Shown here piece by piece: positions 33,899-41,151 of a stretch of 64,000 nt of DNA. Origin of the DNA: Enterococcus mundtii (GTDB lineage: Bacteria > Bacillota > Bacilli > Lactobacillales > Enterococcaceae); NCBI RefSeq assembly GCF_002813755.1, contig NZ_CP018061.1, forward strand, positions 1,788,001-1,852,000, given 5' to 3'. Positions within the stretch are counted from its first letter, which is position 1. Every line of letters begins with the position of its first letter. The position numbers and the translations under genes were made by a program. The notes under the pieces were generated by a model. That model saw only the letters and a program-made list of their open reading frames with translations, was not told the DNA's origin and made no database searches.

Positions 33899-35233
33899 AT
33901 GAAGAATAAAAGTGACGTTATTTATATTCATCCTAAAAAAAGAATCATTTCTCAAAGGAAAAACTATTTTTACCTTATTTTTTCAGGATTGTTTTTTTTG
34001 ATTATTGGCTTGCTCAGTGATTCTTTGACAAATAATCTTGTTGGACTAACGGTCATCATGACCTCTCCAAGTAATCTCTTGACTGATTATATTGCTTTAG
34101 GCGGATTTGGAAGCGCATTTATGAATGTAGGCTTACTTACACTCTCTTCTGTGTTACTCGCCTATCGCCATAAAGTCATGTTGAATGGTGCGATGTTTGC
34201 TTCCATATTGACTGTCGCGGGTTTTTCATTCTTTGGGAAAAATCTATACAATTCCATCTCCATTATCCTCGGTGTTTATTTATATGCCTATTTTATGCAC
34301 AAACCATTTTCTCAATATGTAATGATTGGCTTATTTGGTAGTGCACTCTCTCCAGTTGTCAGCTATATTACGTTCGGGATGGGTTTACCAATCCTTCAAG
34401 GTGCTTTCTTGGGTAATTTAGCCGGTTTGATCGTTGGTTTTTTATTGCCGATCCTAGCTGTTCAGACTCTGACCTTTCATCGTGGTTTTACACTTTATAA
34501 TATTGGTTTTACTTCAGGGTTGATTGCTATGTTGGTAACAGGTATTCTTCGGCAATTTAGTTATTCGATCGAAGTACACTCGATTCTTTCGACTGATTAC
34601 CACCACGAATTGACTTGGATCATCTTTTTATTCTTTTTATCAACCGCTGTTTGTGGCTTCTTCTTTAACGCATCCAAATTGAAAGGGCTACGTGAAATCT
34701 TTGAGTCTTCTGGAAAACTTACAACAGATTTCATCGGCACATCAGGTATCGGCGCCACCTTGATCAATATGGGCTTGGTTGGCTTGTTATTGATGTCTTA
34801 CGTCTTGCTGATCGGTGGTGTGCTAAATGGGCCTGTGGTGGGAGGAATCATCTCAGTGGCTGGTTTCAGCTCATTCGGAAGTCATGTTAAAAATTGTTTT
34901 CCGATTTTGATTGGTATCTACATTGCCTCAATATTAGGAACGATGCATGATATGACCGATACGACCATGCTCGTAGCTGCGATTTTCGGTACAGGGCTTG
35001 CCCCGATCAGTGGATTTTATGGCGGCGTTTATGGAGTGATTGCAGGCTTTTTACATATTACTCTTGTCCATAATCTCAGTAACTTGCATGGAGGATTGAA
35101 TCTATATAATAGTGGGTTTTCAACGGGATTTATTGCTGGTATACTAGTGCCTATCCTAGAAAATTTTACGTTTACCGGGAAGGGAAAGAACGCACATGGA
35201 AATGGAAAAAGAACTATCAAAGAGGATCATTGA
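33899..35233 (+). CDS. DUF1576 multispanning membrane protein
   Basis: 444 residues with about 11-12 transmembrane segments arranged as two similar halves; Gly-rich turns such as YIALGGFGSAFMNVGLLTL and FIGTSGIGATLINMGLVGLL appear in both halves, as in transporter families with internal duplication. DUF1576 proteins occur in Firmicutes and have no established substrate. It may form an operon with the small soluble protein that follows and be controlled by the divergent TetR gene. Confidence 0.82.
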   Translation: MKNKSDVIYIHPKKRIISQRKNYFYLIFSGLFFLIIGLLSDSLTNNLVGLTVIMTSPSNLLTDYIALGGFGSAFMNVGLLTLSSVLLAYRHKVMLNGAMFASILTVAGFSFFGKNLYNSISIILGVYLYAYFMHKPFSQYVMIGLFGSALSPVVSYITFGMGLPILQGAFLGNLAGLIVGFLLPILAVQTLTFHRGFTLYNIGFTSGLIAMLVTGILRQFSYSIEVHSILSTDYHHELTWIIFLFFLSTAVCGFFFNASKLKGLREIFESSGKLTTDFIGTSGIGATLINMGLVGLLLMSYVLLIGGVLNGPVVGGIISVAGFSSFGSHVKNCFPILIGIYIASILGTMHDMTDTTMLVAAIFGTGLAPISGFYGGVYGVIAGFLHITLVHNLSNLHGGLNLYNSGFSTGFIAGILVPILENFTFTGKGKNAHGNGKRTIKEDH

Positions 35234-35537
35234 TGAATTTCTCACGTATCTTTACGAACACGAGATCAAGGAGATTCGTATTGGCTTAGAGTATACAGAT
35301 GAAGGACTATATATCGAATTCCAAGGAACAACAAAAAATCCGCCAAAAGATTTGAATACATTGGCCTCACTGTTGAATACACCTAGAGATCCTAGTATGG
35401 AGATCTATTACCACGAGTTGCTAGGCACCCCTTCTCATGGCCAAGAATCCTATCGATTACTTGGGAATCTGATCGATGATGTAGAAATCATGTATGATTC
35501 GCCAATTTTAAACATCAAGATTTTTCGCCGAATTTAA
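35196..35537 (+). CDS. Small soluble protein coupled to the DUF1576 gene
   Basis: 113 residues, AAGGGAAAG before the ATG; it overlaps the end of the upstream gene by 38 bases. Acidic alpha/beta protein (EIRIGLEYTDEGLYIEFQG) without a known motif. The overlap suggests a partner protein of the transporter-like product. Confidence 0.65.
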   Translation: MEMEKELSKRIIDEFLTYLYEHEIKEIRIGLEYTDEGLYIEFQGTTKNPPKDLNTLASLLNTPRDPSMEIYYHELLGTPSHGQESYRLLGNLIDDVEIMYDSPILNIKIFRRI

Positions 35538-35741
35538 ATGTGAAATAGCCATGAACCTTTTATAGATCATAAAATTAAGTAAATAAGACTCTAGATGGAT
35601 GTTTTATTTTGTTTCATCCTCTATACTTGGTTTGAACTTACAAAATTGTTTGTTGTTTCTCACTTGAAATAGTGGCGCGCAGTTACGCTTTTCAGGTAAA
35701 ATACAATTATCAGATGAAAACCTCGAAGGAGTTGACTAGGG

Positions 35742-36338
35742 ATGAACGTTGCAGTATCACGTAAATTAATGAATATTATATCGATCATCGGTATTGGTTT
35801 TTCAATTGCACTTACGATTTATTTTATTAATCTAGGCGTCTTTAAAGATTTGAACGCATTAAGAGGTCTTGTAGGTGATTCAATTATTTTAGGACCGATA
35901 ATCTTTATCTTGATCCAAATACTGCAAGTCGTTATACCGATCATTCCTGGGGGGATCAGCACCGCAGCAGGTGTCCTGATTTTTGGTCCTTACGCTGGCT
36001 TTATCTATAATTACGTTGGTATTTGTATCGGTTCGATCATTATTTTCCTATTAGGTAGAAAATATGGAAAACCATTTATCCTGTCGATGATTAGTGATAA
36101 AACATATGACAAATATATTGGTTGGTTAGAAAACCAAAGTCGTTTTGAAAAGCTTTTTGCGCTAGCGATCTTCTTACCAGTAGCACCAGACGATGCCTTG
36201 TGTTTAATGGCTGGCTTGACAAATATCTCAGTCAAAAAATACACGTTGATTATTTTGATTGCTAAACCCTTATCGATCTTTTTGTACAGCATGGCATTGA
36301 TTTATGGTGGTAACTTCCTGACTGGCTTGTTAGGATAA
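35742..36338 (+). CDS. VTT/TVP38-TMEM64 family membrane protein
   Basis: 198 residues with four to five transmembrane helices. The conserved core IIPGGISTAAGVLIFGPYAGF and the later LPVAPDDALCLMAG (F/P-x-P and D/A-x-P-type re-entrant motifs) identify the VTT/SNARE-associated domain family, whose DedA members move polyprenyl-phosphate or phospholipids. GAAGGAG precedes the ATG. Confidence 0.88.
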   Translation: MNVAVSRKLMNIISIIGIGFSIALTIYFINLGVFKDLNALRGLVGDSIILGPIIFILIQILQVVIPIIPGGISTAAGVLIFGPYAGFIYNYVGICIGSIIIFLLGRKYGKPFILSMISDKTYDKYIGWLENQSRFEKLFALAIFLPVAPDDALCLMAGLTNISVKKYTLIILIAKPLSIFLYSMALIYGGNFLTGLLG

Positions 36339-36358
36339 TTTCTTAATAGATACACTGT

Positions 36359-36397
36359 GAGTACTGCAATGAAAGATTCCTGCAGTACTCCTTTTTT
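36359..36397 (+). terminator. Terminator after the VTT gene
   Basis: GAGTACTGCA/TGCAGTACTC followed by CTTTTTT. A TATAAT at 36411-36416 just after it may be the -10 of the next gene. Confidence 0.85.
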
Positions 36398-36436
36398 ATG
36401 TTTTTTGCGCTATAATGTTAGGAGTAGGTGATAATA

Positions 36437-38239
36437 ATGATCGTTTATTTAAAACGAAGTTTAGGAAATGCTTGGGACTTCCTTAAAGGAACACAAGCTT
36501 ATTTTCGTGATGTAGTTCTGATGCATGGGTTTATTTTGTTTATTTGTTTGCCTTTGCTTGGTAGTATGACACGCTTGATTTTACAACGTGGGTCGATCGA
36601 TTATCTTTCAACGGATAATATCCCCACACTGATTTCGCAACATCCAGGAGTTTTCTTCTCCTTGATTGCTGTCTTATTGTTGATTTTGCTCTTAGTCTAT
36701 TTTGAGTTTACTTTTTTGCTAATGAGTGTTTATTTCATCAAAAAACAAGAACCAATTTCATTGAAGCAATTATTGCAGTTGACCATCCGACAAATAAAAA
36801 AAGTTCGTCCGATGATTTTTTTATTTTTCTTAGCTTACTTTTTTTTGATTTTACCAATCAGCGGATTAAGTTTTAATTCAGACTTACTTTCTAAAATAAA
36901 AATTCCTGCATTTATTATGGATTTTATTTTCACTAACCGCTGGATCATCGTAAGTTCTTTTCTACTTGTCTATGTCTTCCTCGGCTATATCGGGATTCGT
37001 TTAATCTTTGCATTACCTGAAATGATTTTAAGAGATCGCCCTTTTCGTGAAGCGATCCGTGAGAGTTGGCGTTTGACCAAAGCACGTTTTTTTGCGATTT
37101 CAGGTCAATTTTTAGTGATCAGTGGTACGATTTTATTGATTTCAACAATCAGTTACTTGGCAATCTTGTCAGGTCAGATCTTTGTTGAGGAATATTTCTC
37201 CGATTACTCATTGATTAGTGCTGTTTTTGCCATGACACTCTTACAAGGCGTTCTTTTGTTCAATATTGTGATGTCTACCGTCGGAATTTTTTACGTCATT
37301 GTAGACTTTATGGATGATGAAGGTTTCTTACCAGATATTCCCAGCTGGTTCTCTTCACAAGAAGTGCCCAAAAAACACACAGCTTTAAAAAATACTGCGT
37401 TTACTTTATTTGCTGTTTTCTTTGGTGTTGGTGTTTGTATTTACAATATGAATTACCTGACATCTGCTTCTGAAACAAAACCTTTAACGATTTCCCATCG
37501 TGGCGTTAGCTTAGGGAACAGCGCACAAAATACGATTGCTGCACTAGAAAAGACGAGCAAAGATTATCATCCAGATTATGTAGAAATGGACATCCAAGAA
37601 ACAAAAGATGGTCAATTCGTGGTCATGCATGATTTCAATTTAAGAAATTTGACTGGAGTCAATAAAGCACCGCAAGACCTAACTTTAGCAGAACTGGAAA
37701 AATTGACTGTGACTGAAAATGGTGCCAAAGAACCATTGGTTTCATTCGATACGTATTTAAAACGAGCAAATGAATTGAACCAGAAGTTGTTGATCGAAAT
37801 CAAAACGACTCGAAAAGATTCGGATAATTTAGTCAAAAACTTTGTTAAAAAATATGAAGAAACTATTTTAATACATGGACATATTTTACAAAGTTTGACT
37901 TATCAAACAGTCTCAGATCTAAAAGCTGAAAACCCCAATTTTTATGTTGGCTACATTTTGCCTTTTAATCTAGTTGGCCCTCCAGTAACACCTGCGGATT
38001 TCTTAACCATGGAGTACAGCACGATCAATCGTAACTTTATTGATTCTGCCCATCAGGATGGTAAGAAAGTCTATGTATGGACACCTAATGATTCAGACGA
38101 CATGAGCCGAATGATGTTTTATGGTGTAGATGGTATTATTACAGATGATATGCAAGCATTGAATGATACGGTCAGAGAGTCAGAAGGAGAAATTACTTAC
38201 TCAGACAAGTTATTAAACTTTGTTCTAGGTGTTGGTTAA
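36437..38239 (+). CDS. Membrane-anchored glycerophosphodiester phosphodiesterase
   Basis: About 600 residues. Residues 1-345 have eight or so transmembrane helices (GPDPase_memb type). Residues ~350-600 are the GDPD domain: SHRG (H354), the EMDIQET acidic metal site, VVMHD (second His) and the ending VWTPNDSDDM...GVDGIITDD. It splits glycerophosphodiesters to glycerol-3-phosphate plus alcohol at the outer face, perhaps recycling teichoic-acid or lipid material. The ATG at 36437 lies six bases after AGGTG. Confidence 0.93.
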   Translation: MIVYLKRSLGNAWDFLKGTQAYFRDVVLMHGFILFICLPLLGSMTRLILQRGSIDYLSTDNIPTLISQHPGVFFSLIAVLLLILLLVYFEFTFLLMSVYFIKKQEPISLKQLLQLTIRQIKKVRPMIFLFFLAYFFLILPISGLSFNSDLLSKIKIPAFIMDFIFTNRWIIVSSFLLVYVFLGYIGIRLIFALPEMILRDRPFREAIRESWRLTKARFFAISGQFLVISGTILLISTISYLAILSGQIFVEEYFSDYSLISAVFAMTLLQGVLLFNIVMSTVGIFYVIVDFMDDEGFLPDIPSWFSSQEVPKKHTALKNTAFTLFAVFFGVGVCIYNMNYLTSASETKPLTISHRGVSLGNSAQNTIAALEKTSKDYHPDYVEMDIQETKDGQFVVMHDFNLRNLTGVNKAPQDLTLAELEKLTVTENGAKEPLVSFDTYLKRANELNQKLLIEIKTTRKDSDNLVKNFVKKYEETILIHGHILQSLTYQTVSDLKAENPNFYVGYILPFNLVGPPVTPADFLTMEYSTINRNFIDSAHQDGKKVYVWTPNDSDDMSRMMFYGVDGIITDDMQALNDTVRESEGEITYSDKLLNFVLGVG

Positions 38240-38243
38240 TATA

Positions 38244-38290
38244 AAAACGTGTCGCTCACTATCCCATCGGATAAGTAAGCGACACGTTTT
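38244..38290. terminator. Bidirectional terminator (13-bp perfect stem)
   Basis: AAAACGTGTCGCT/AGCGACACGTTTT ends the phosphodiesterase gene from the left and the small minus-strand gene from the right. Confidence 0.9.
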
Positions 38291-38297
38291 ATTTAGT

Positions 38298-38408
38298 TTA
38301 TCTTTGCTTTGATTCCTTAATAGCTCGAACGACTGCTAAAACAGCAGGTATAGCAGATATAACTGCTAGAAAAATGCTTAATTTACCAGAATTTTTTCTT
38401 TTTTGCAT
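38298..38408 (-). CDS. 36-residue hydrophobic peptide with strong expression signals
   Basis: Starts MQKRKNSGKLSIFLAVIS: a basic start, one hydrophobic helix (residues ~10-28) and a charged end. Too short for usual gene calls, but a consensus promoter (TTGAGA-17-TATAAT), a ribosome site AAAGGGGGG and a perfect terminator surround it. It looks like a small membrane protein or a type I toxin-like peptide; no family is recognised and no antisense RNA was identified. Confidence 0.65.
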   Translation of the reverse strand: MQKRKNSGKLSIFLAVISAIPAVLAVVRAIKESKQR

Positions 38409-38431
38409 AGCGATTCGCCCCCCTTTCTTTT

Positions 38432-38460
38432 ATTATAATGAAGTTTGCGAAATATCTCAA
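38432..38460 (-). promoter_or_regulatory. Strong promoter of the 36-residue peptide gene
   Basis: TTGAGA (38455-38460), 17 bases, TATAAT (38432-38437). Confidence 0.8.
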
Positions 38461-38628
38461 AGCAAGTGTTTGCTCAACGCTTTCAATTTTCACTATTTTG
38501 ATTCCTGTTTTGCTATTATTCCAGTCATTTCAACCCAAAATATGACAATTTTGTTTGAACATTATCCCCCACTGTTCGTGAGTCCAAACCAAAAAAGAGA
38601 TACACTGGGCTTAAAGAGGTGAATAATG

Positions 38629-38700
38629 ATGGTCTATATTCAAACTGGTATATTTATCTTATTAATGATTGGATTATTGATGGGAATTTCAGAGAATTAA
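38629..38700 (+). CDS. Hydrophobic 23-residue peptide
   Basis: MVYIQTGIFILLMIGLLMG plus a short polar end, seven bases after AAAGAGGTG. A single membrane helix, comparable in size to the short holin-like toxin peptides of Firmicutes but without convincing sequence identity. No clear promoter was found, so expression is uncertain. Confidence 0.45.
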   Translation: MVYIQTGIFILLMIGLLMGISEN

Positions 38701-38838
38701 TTTCAAGTAAACTAGCAACAGCTATCTTATAGCACATTGATTGCCCAAATTTTAGAATGGTGCTAAACTTAAGGTGTATTCGGAAGTTTTATGAAAAATT
38801 TCATGAATACACAAATACCAATGAAAGGAGAAATATCT

Positions 38839-38988
38839 ATGACATTCACAAAAACAAGCATCAGCTATCGTGTAGCATTTGATAGTTCAACGAATCGCTT
38901 CATGGCAATCGATGCAATGAACGAACAACACATCGCTTATGGGATCACCATTGAGCAAGCAGTAAAAGCGCTACACGAATCTAACTAA
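38839..38988 (+). CDS. Small soluble protein of unknown function (49 residues)
   Basis: Starts MTFTKTSISYRVAFDSSTN, eight bases after AAAGGAG; the frame is also open a little upstream. Alpha/beta pattern ending in a helix (GITIEQAVKALHESN). A terminator follows at 39033. Resembles short antitoxin-like or HicB-type beta-alpha modules in layout, but this is not an assignment. Confidence 0.65.
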   Translation: MTFTKTSISYRVAFDSSTNRFMAIDAMNEQHIAYGITIEQAVKALHESN

Positions 38989-39032
38989 GGAGTGTTCCCT
39001 TTTCATGTCAGCTGATAATTCTATAGAGAATT

Positions 39033-39078
39033 AAAAGACGTTTTTGGCTAAACGAGCCATAGAAACGTCTTTTTTGTT
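39033..39078 (+). terminator. Terminator after the 49-residue gene
   Basis: AAAAGACGTTT ... AAACGTCTTTT with inner TGGCT/AGCCA, followed by further Ts. Confidence 0.85.
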
Positions 39079-39131
39079 TGCTCCAAATAATAAGAATATC
39101 CTTGCAGTACTTTTTAAGAAAATCCTCTCGA

Positions 39132-39521
39132 TCATTTTTTGTACTTCCCCTGCTCCTCTGAGAAATCACGCCATTTTTTCAAACGTACTTTAACAAAATC
39201 AGGTACAGGTATTCCTAGTTTCCTTAGATTTTCAATAACAGACAAGCCATAGATGGCAGAATACGAGAACACCAAAGCAATACCAATTGCTTCAAATCCT
39301 GTAATCTTTAGATAGGGATAAGCAATCATAACAATAAGGAAAATCAGTAAATATTTGATCACATCTTTCATCACAGAACGTTTAAATCGTTTCTTTTTCC
39401 CTGTTTTCAGACAGATACCGCTAATAAAATCAAGACATAGAATCAATACAAAAATCTGAATGTACACATTATTTACAAGATTTCTAAACTCATTCAATAC
39501 CACAGCATTCTCTACAATCAT
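39132..39521 (-). CDS. Holin-like protein (phage_holin_4/toxin secretion family)
   Basis: 129 residues from the ATG at 39521, nine bases after GGAGG. Three or four hydrophobic segments, and the conserved end GIALVFSYSAIYGLSVIENL followed by LGIPVPDFV of the Cph1/holin_4 family. Holins of this family let lysins or toxins cross the membrane. Here it stands alone, away from phage lysis genes, and divergent from an XRE repressor; the shared region has three repressor-type operators, one over its own probable -10. Confidence 0.85.
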   Translation of the reverse strand: MIVENAVVLNEFRNLVNNVYIQIFVLILCLDFISGICLKTGKKKRFKRSVMKDVIKYLLIFLIVMIAYPYLKITGFEAIGIALVFSYSAIYGLSVIENLRKLGIPVPDFVKVRLKKWRDFSEEQGKYKK

Positions 39522-39621
39522 TTTGCTCACCCTCCACTTTATGGAATACCTAACCTTTGTTTATCCTTACCCATCGCAACCTGCTACTACATTGTTAATT
39601 AGAATTCAATGTTCATCATCT

Positions 39622-39810
39622 TTGACACCAAATAACTTTTAAGCTATTATAAAGTCATTAGAAATAAAAAGAATACGCTTTATCTTAATATGATCGATTG
39701 AAAGAACTTTTAAGTGACTGTATTCTTCACTTTTCGAACAATTGAATCAATCTATAAGCAAACTATAATAGCTTAAAAGCTAATTGTCAACTATAATAAC
39801 TTTTATGCTA
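39622..39810. promoter_or_regulatory. Divergent control region with three related operators
   Basis: Three 14-bp dyads of consensus TARCTTwwAwGCTA: 39633-39646, 39769-39782 (TAGCTTAAAAGCTA) and 39797-39810. The sequence TATAATAGCTTAAAAG occurs both on the minus strand at site 1 and on the + strand at site 2, so each site overlaps a -10 pointing outwards. A + promoter TTGACA-17-TATTAT (39622-39650) also covers site 1, and TTGAAT-16-TATAAT (39742-39769) site 2. Confidence 0.75.
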
Positions 39811-39837
39811 TCCAAATATCAAGAAAGGTGGTTCCTT

Positions 39838-40200
39838 ATGACACTCGTTGCGCGAATCAAACAATTAGCAGAAGAAAAAAACGTAACCTTTGCTGAAGTC
39901 GAACGTGCCGTGGGAATCTCTAATGGCCAGATCAGAAGATGGGATCGTGTTTCACCAAAGTCGGAAAATTTAAAAAAAGTTGCAGATTATTTTGGGGTAA
40001 CAACTGATTTCTTATTGGGCAGCAACCAAGCGCCAAAATGGGCAAATAAAGATGATTTATTTGAGTTAGACAAAATGCTCAATTCAAATGTCAACATGGC
40101 GTATGGTGGAGAAACTTTGACAGAACAGGAAAAGCAACGTGTAAAAGATGTATTGACGGGACTTTTCTGGGAATTTCGAAAACGCGGCAAAGAGAAGTGA
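39838..40200 (+). CDS. XRE repressor of the chromosomal holin/ImmA module
   Basis: 120 residues from the ATG at 39838 after AAAGGTGG; the frame is open upstream without a site. Helix-turn-helix FAEVERAVGISNGQIRRWD (residues ~18-37) with VADYFGVTTDFLLGS after it, and a short, non-cleavable-type C-terminus. Same architecture as the prophage repressor at 29610, but clearly a different protein. It is followed by an ImmA/IrrE gene six bases later. Confidence 0.88.
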   Translation: MTLVARIKQLAEEKNVTFAEVERAVGISNGQIRRWDRVSPKSENLKKVADYFGVTTDFLLGSNQAPKWANKDDLFELDKMLNSNVNMAYGGETLTEQEKQRVKDVLTGLFWEFRKRGKEK

Positions 40201-40206
40201 GCATAT

Positions 40207-40635
40207 ATGGAGATGGATATTATCAAACTAGTAAGCGAACTGAAGCGTACCTATGATACCGCCAATCCTTTTGTGATTGCTGAAAAATTAGGAATAGAAA
40301 TCAGATATGTTTCTTTTCTCGATAATCCAAAAGGACAGTTTCAAGAACTATTAGGCTCCCCTATTATTTTATTGAACAACTCACTGAAAGAATCAGAAGA
40401 ACGTTTTTACATTTGTGCCCATGAACTTGGACACGCTTTGTTCCATCGGGAAATATCTAGTTACTATGTGTCCTCTAGAAATTCAAGAAGCAAATCTGAA
40501 AGCGAAGCCAACTGCTTTGCTTCGAATTTGATCGTTTCCTTGTACAAAGAAGATACGGAAACTTACCCAAGAGAAGTGGAAGAGCTGACAAGACTTTATG
40601 GCCTTCCAGAGAGTTGTTATCGGTTTTTGATTTAA
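40207..40635 (+). CDS. ImmA/IrrE family metallopeptidase (chromosomal module)
   Basis: 142 residues, zinc motif AHELGHALFH (H72, E73, H76) and a downstream ESEANCFASNL segment with the third ligand Glu. Probably cleaves the XRE repressor encoded just before it, thereby inducing the holin gene. It is distinct in sequence from the prophage ImmA at 29959. Confidence 0.9.
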   Translation: MEMDIIKLVSELKRTYDTANPFVIAEKLGIEIRYVSFLDNPKGQFQELLGSPIILLNNSLKESEERFYICAHELGHALFHREISSYYVSSRNSRSKSESEANCFASNLIVSLYKEDTETYPREVEELTRLYGLPESCYRFLI

Positions 40636-41115
40636 TACAGAATAAGCTACAGGTCTTTTTTTCTAAAAGTCTTGTAGTTTTATATTTTTTTCATCTAATA
40701 GCTATTTTCATTCATTAAACTTATTTAATATTAACAATCAATATATGGCATCTACCTCTAAAAGTACAATGAAAAAACCTCTATTTTCTTCTATAAAAGA
40801 CAAAATAATAAATTTAGAAAAAGTATAATTCACTCATTATATATAACTAGTTTATTTTTTTCGTATTATAGCAAATCATCTATTTCAATAACAATAATAA
40901 AATTATAAAACAAACTAATCATATTATTTTTAGAGAATTTCTCGTAAATTACTTATTGTGCTACATAACAAACCCTTTATATAAAAACGAATGATAAAGC
41001 AACACATTAATTTTATTTTTTTCATAACGTTATATAACTCAATTAACATTAAATAAAAATAAATTGTTTTAAATAATATTTTACAATAACATCTAAAATA
41101 TGTTACCATTTTATA
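40636..41115. other. AT-rich intergenic stretch
   Basis: About 480 bp without a supportable gene. A weak hairpin with T-rich tail (about 40651-40692) can end the ImmA transcript. The rest is extremely A/T-rich, with long-range poor complexity; no promoter could be singled out confidently. Confidence 0.6.
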
Positions 41116-41127
41116 GCAAGCGCTTGC
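41116..41127. promoter_or_regulatory. cre-like site (CcpA operator)
   Basis: The perfect palindrome GCAAGCGCTTGC, with flanks TATA and AAAA, resembles the CcpA catabolite repression element (core AAGCGCTT). It lies 25 bp before the ATG of the NlpC/P60 gene, where binding would block transcription in sugar-rich conditions. Confidence 0.6.
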
Positions 41128-41151
41128 AAAAAAACTATATGGAGTGTCATT

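Noticed and set aside
38374..38622. 82-codon + strand frame
   Set aside because: No ribosome site and it overlaps the promoter and start of the better supported minus-strand peptide gene.
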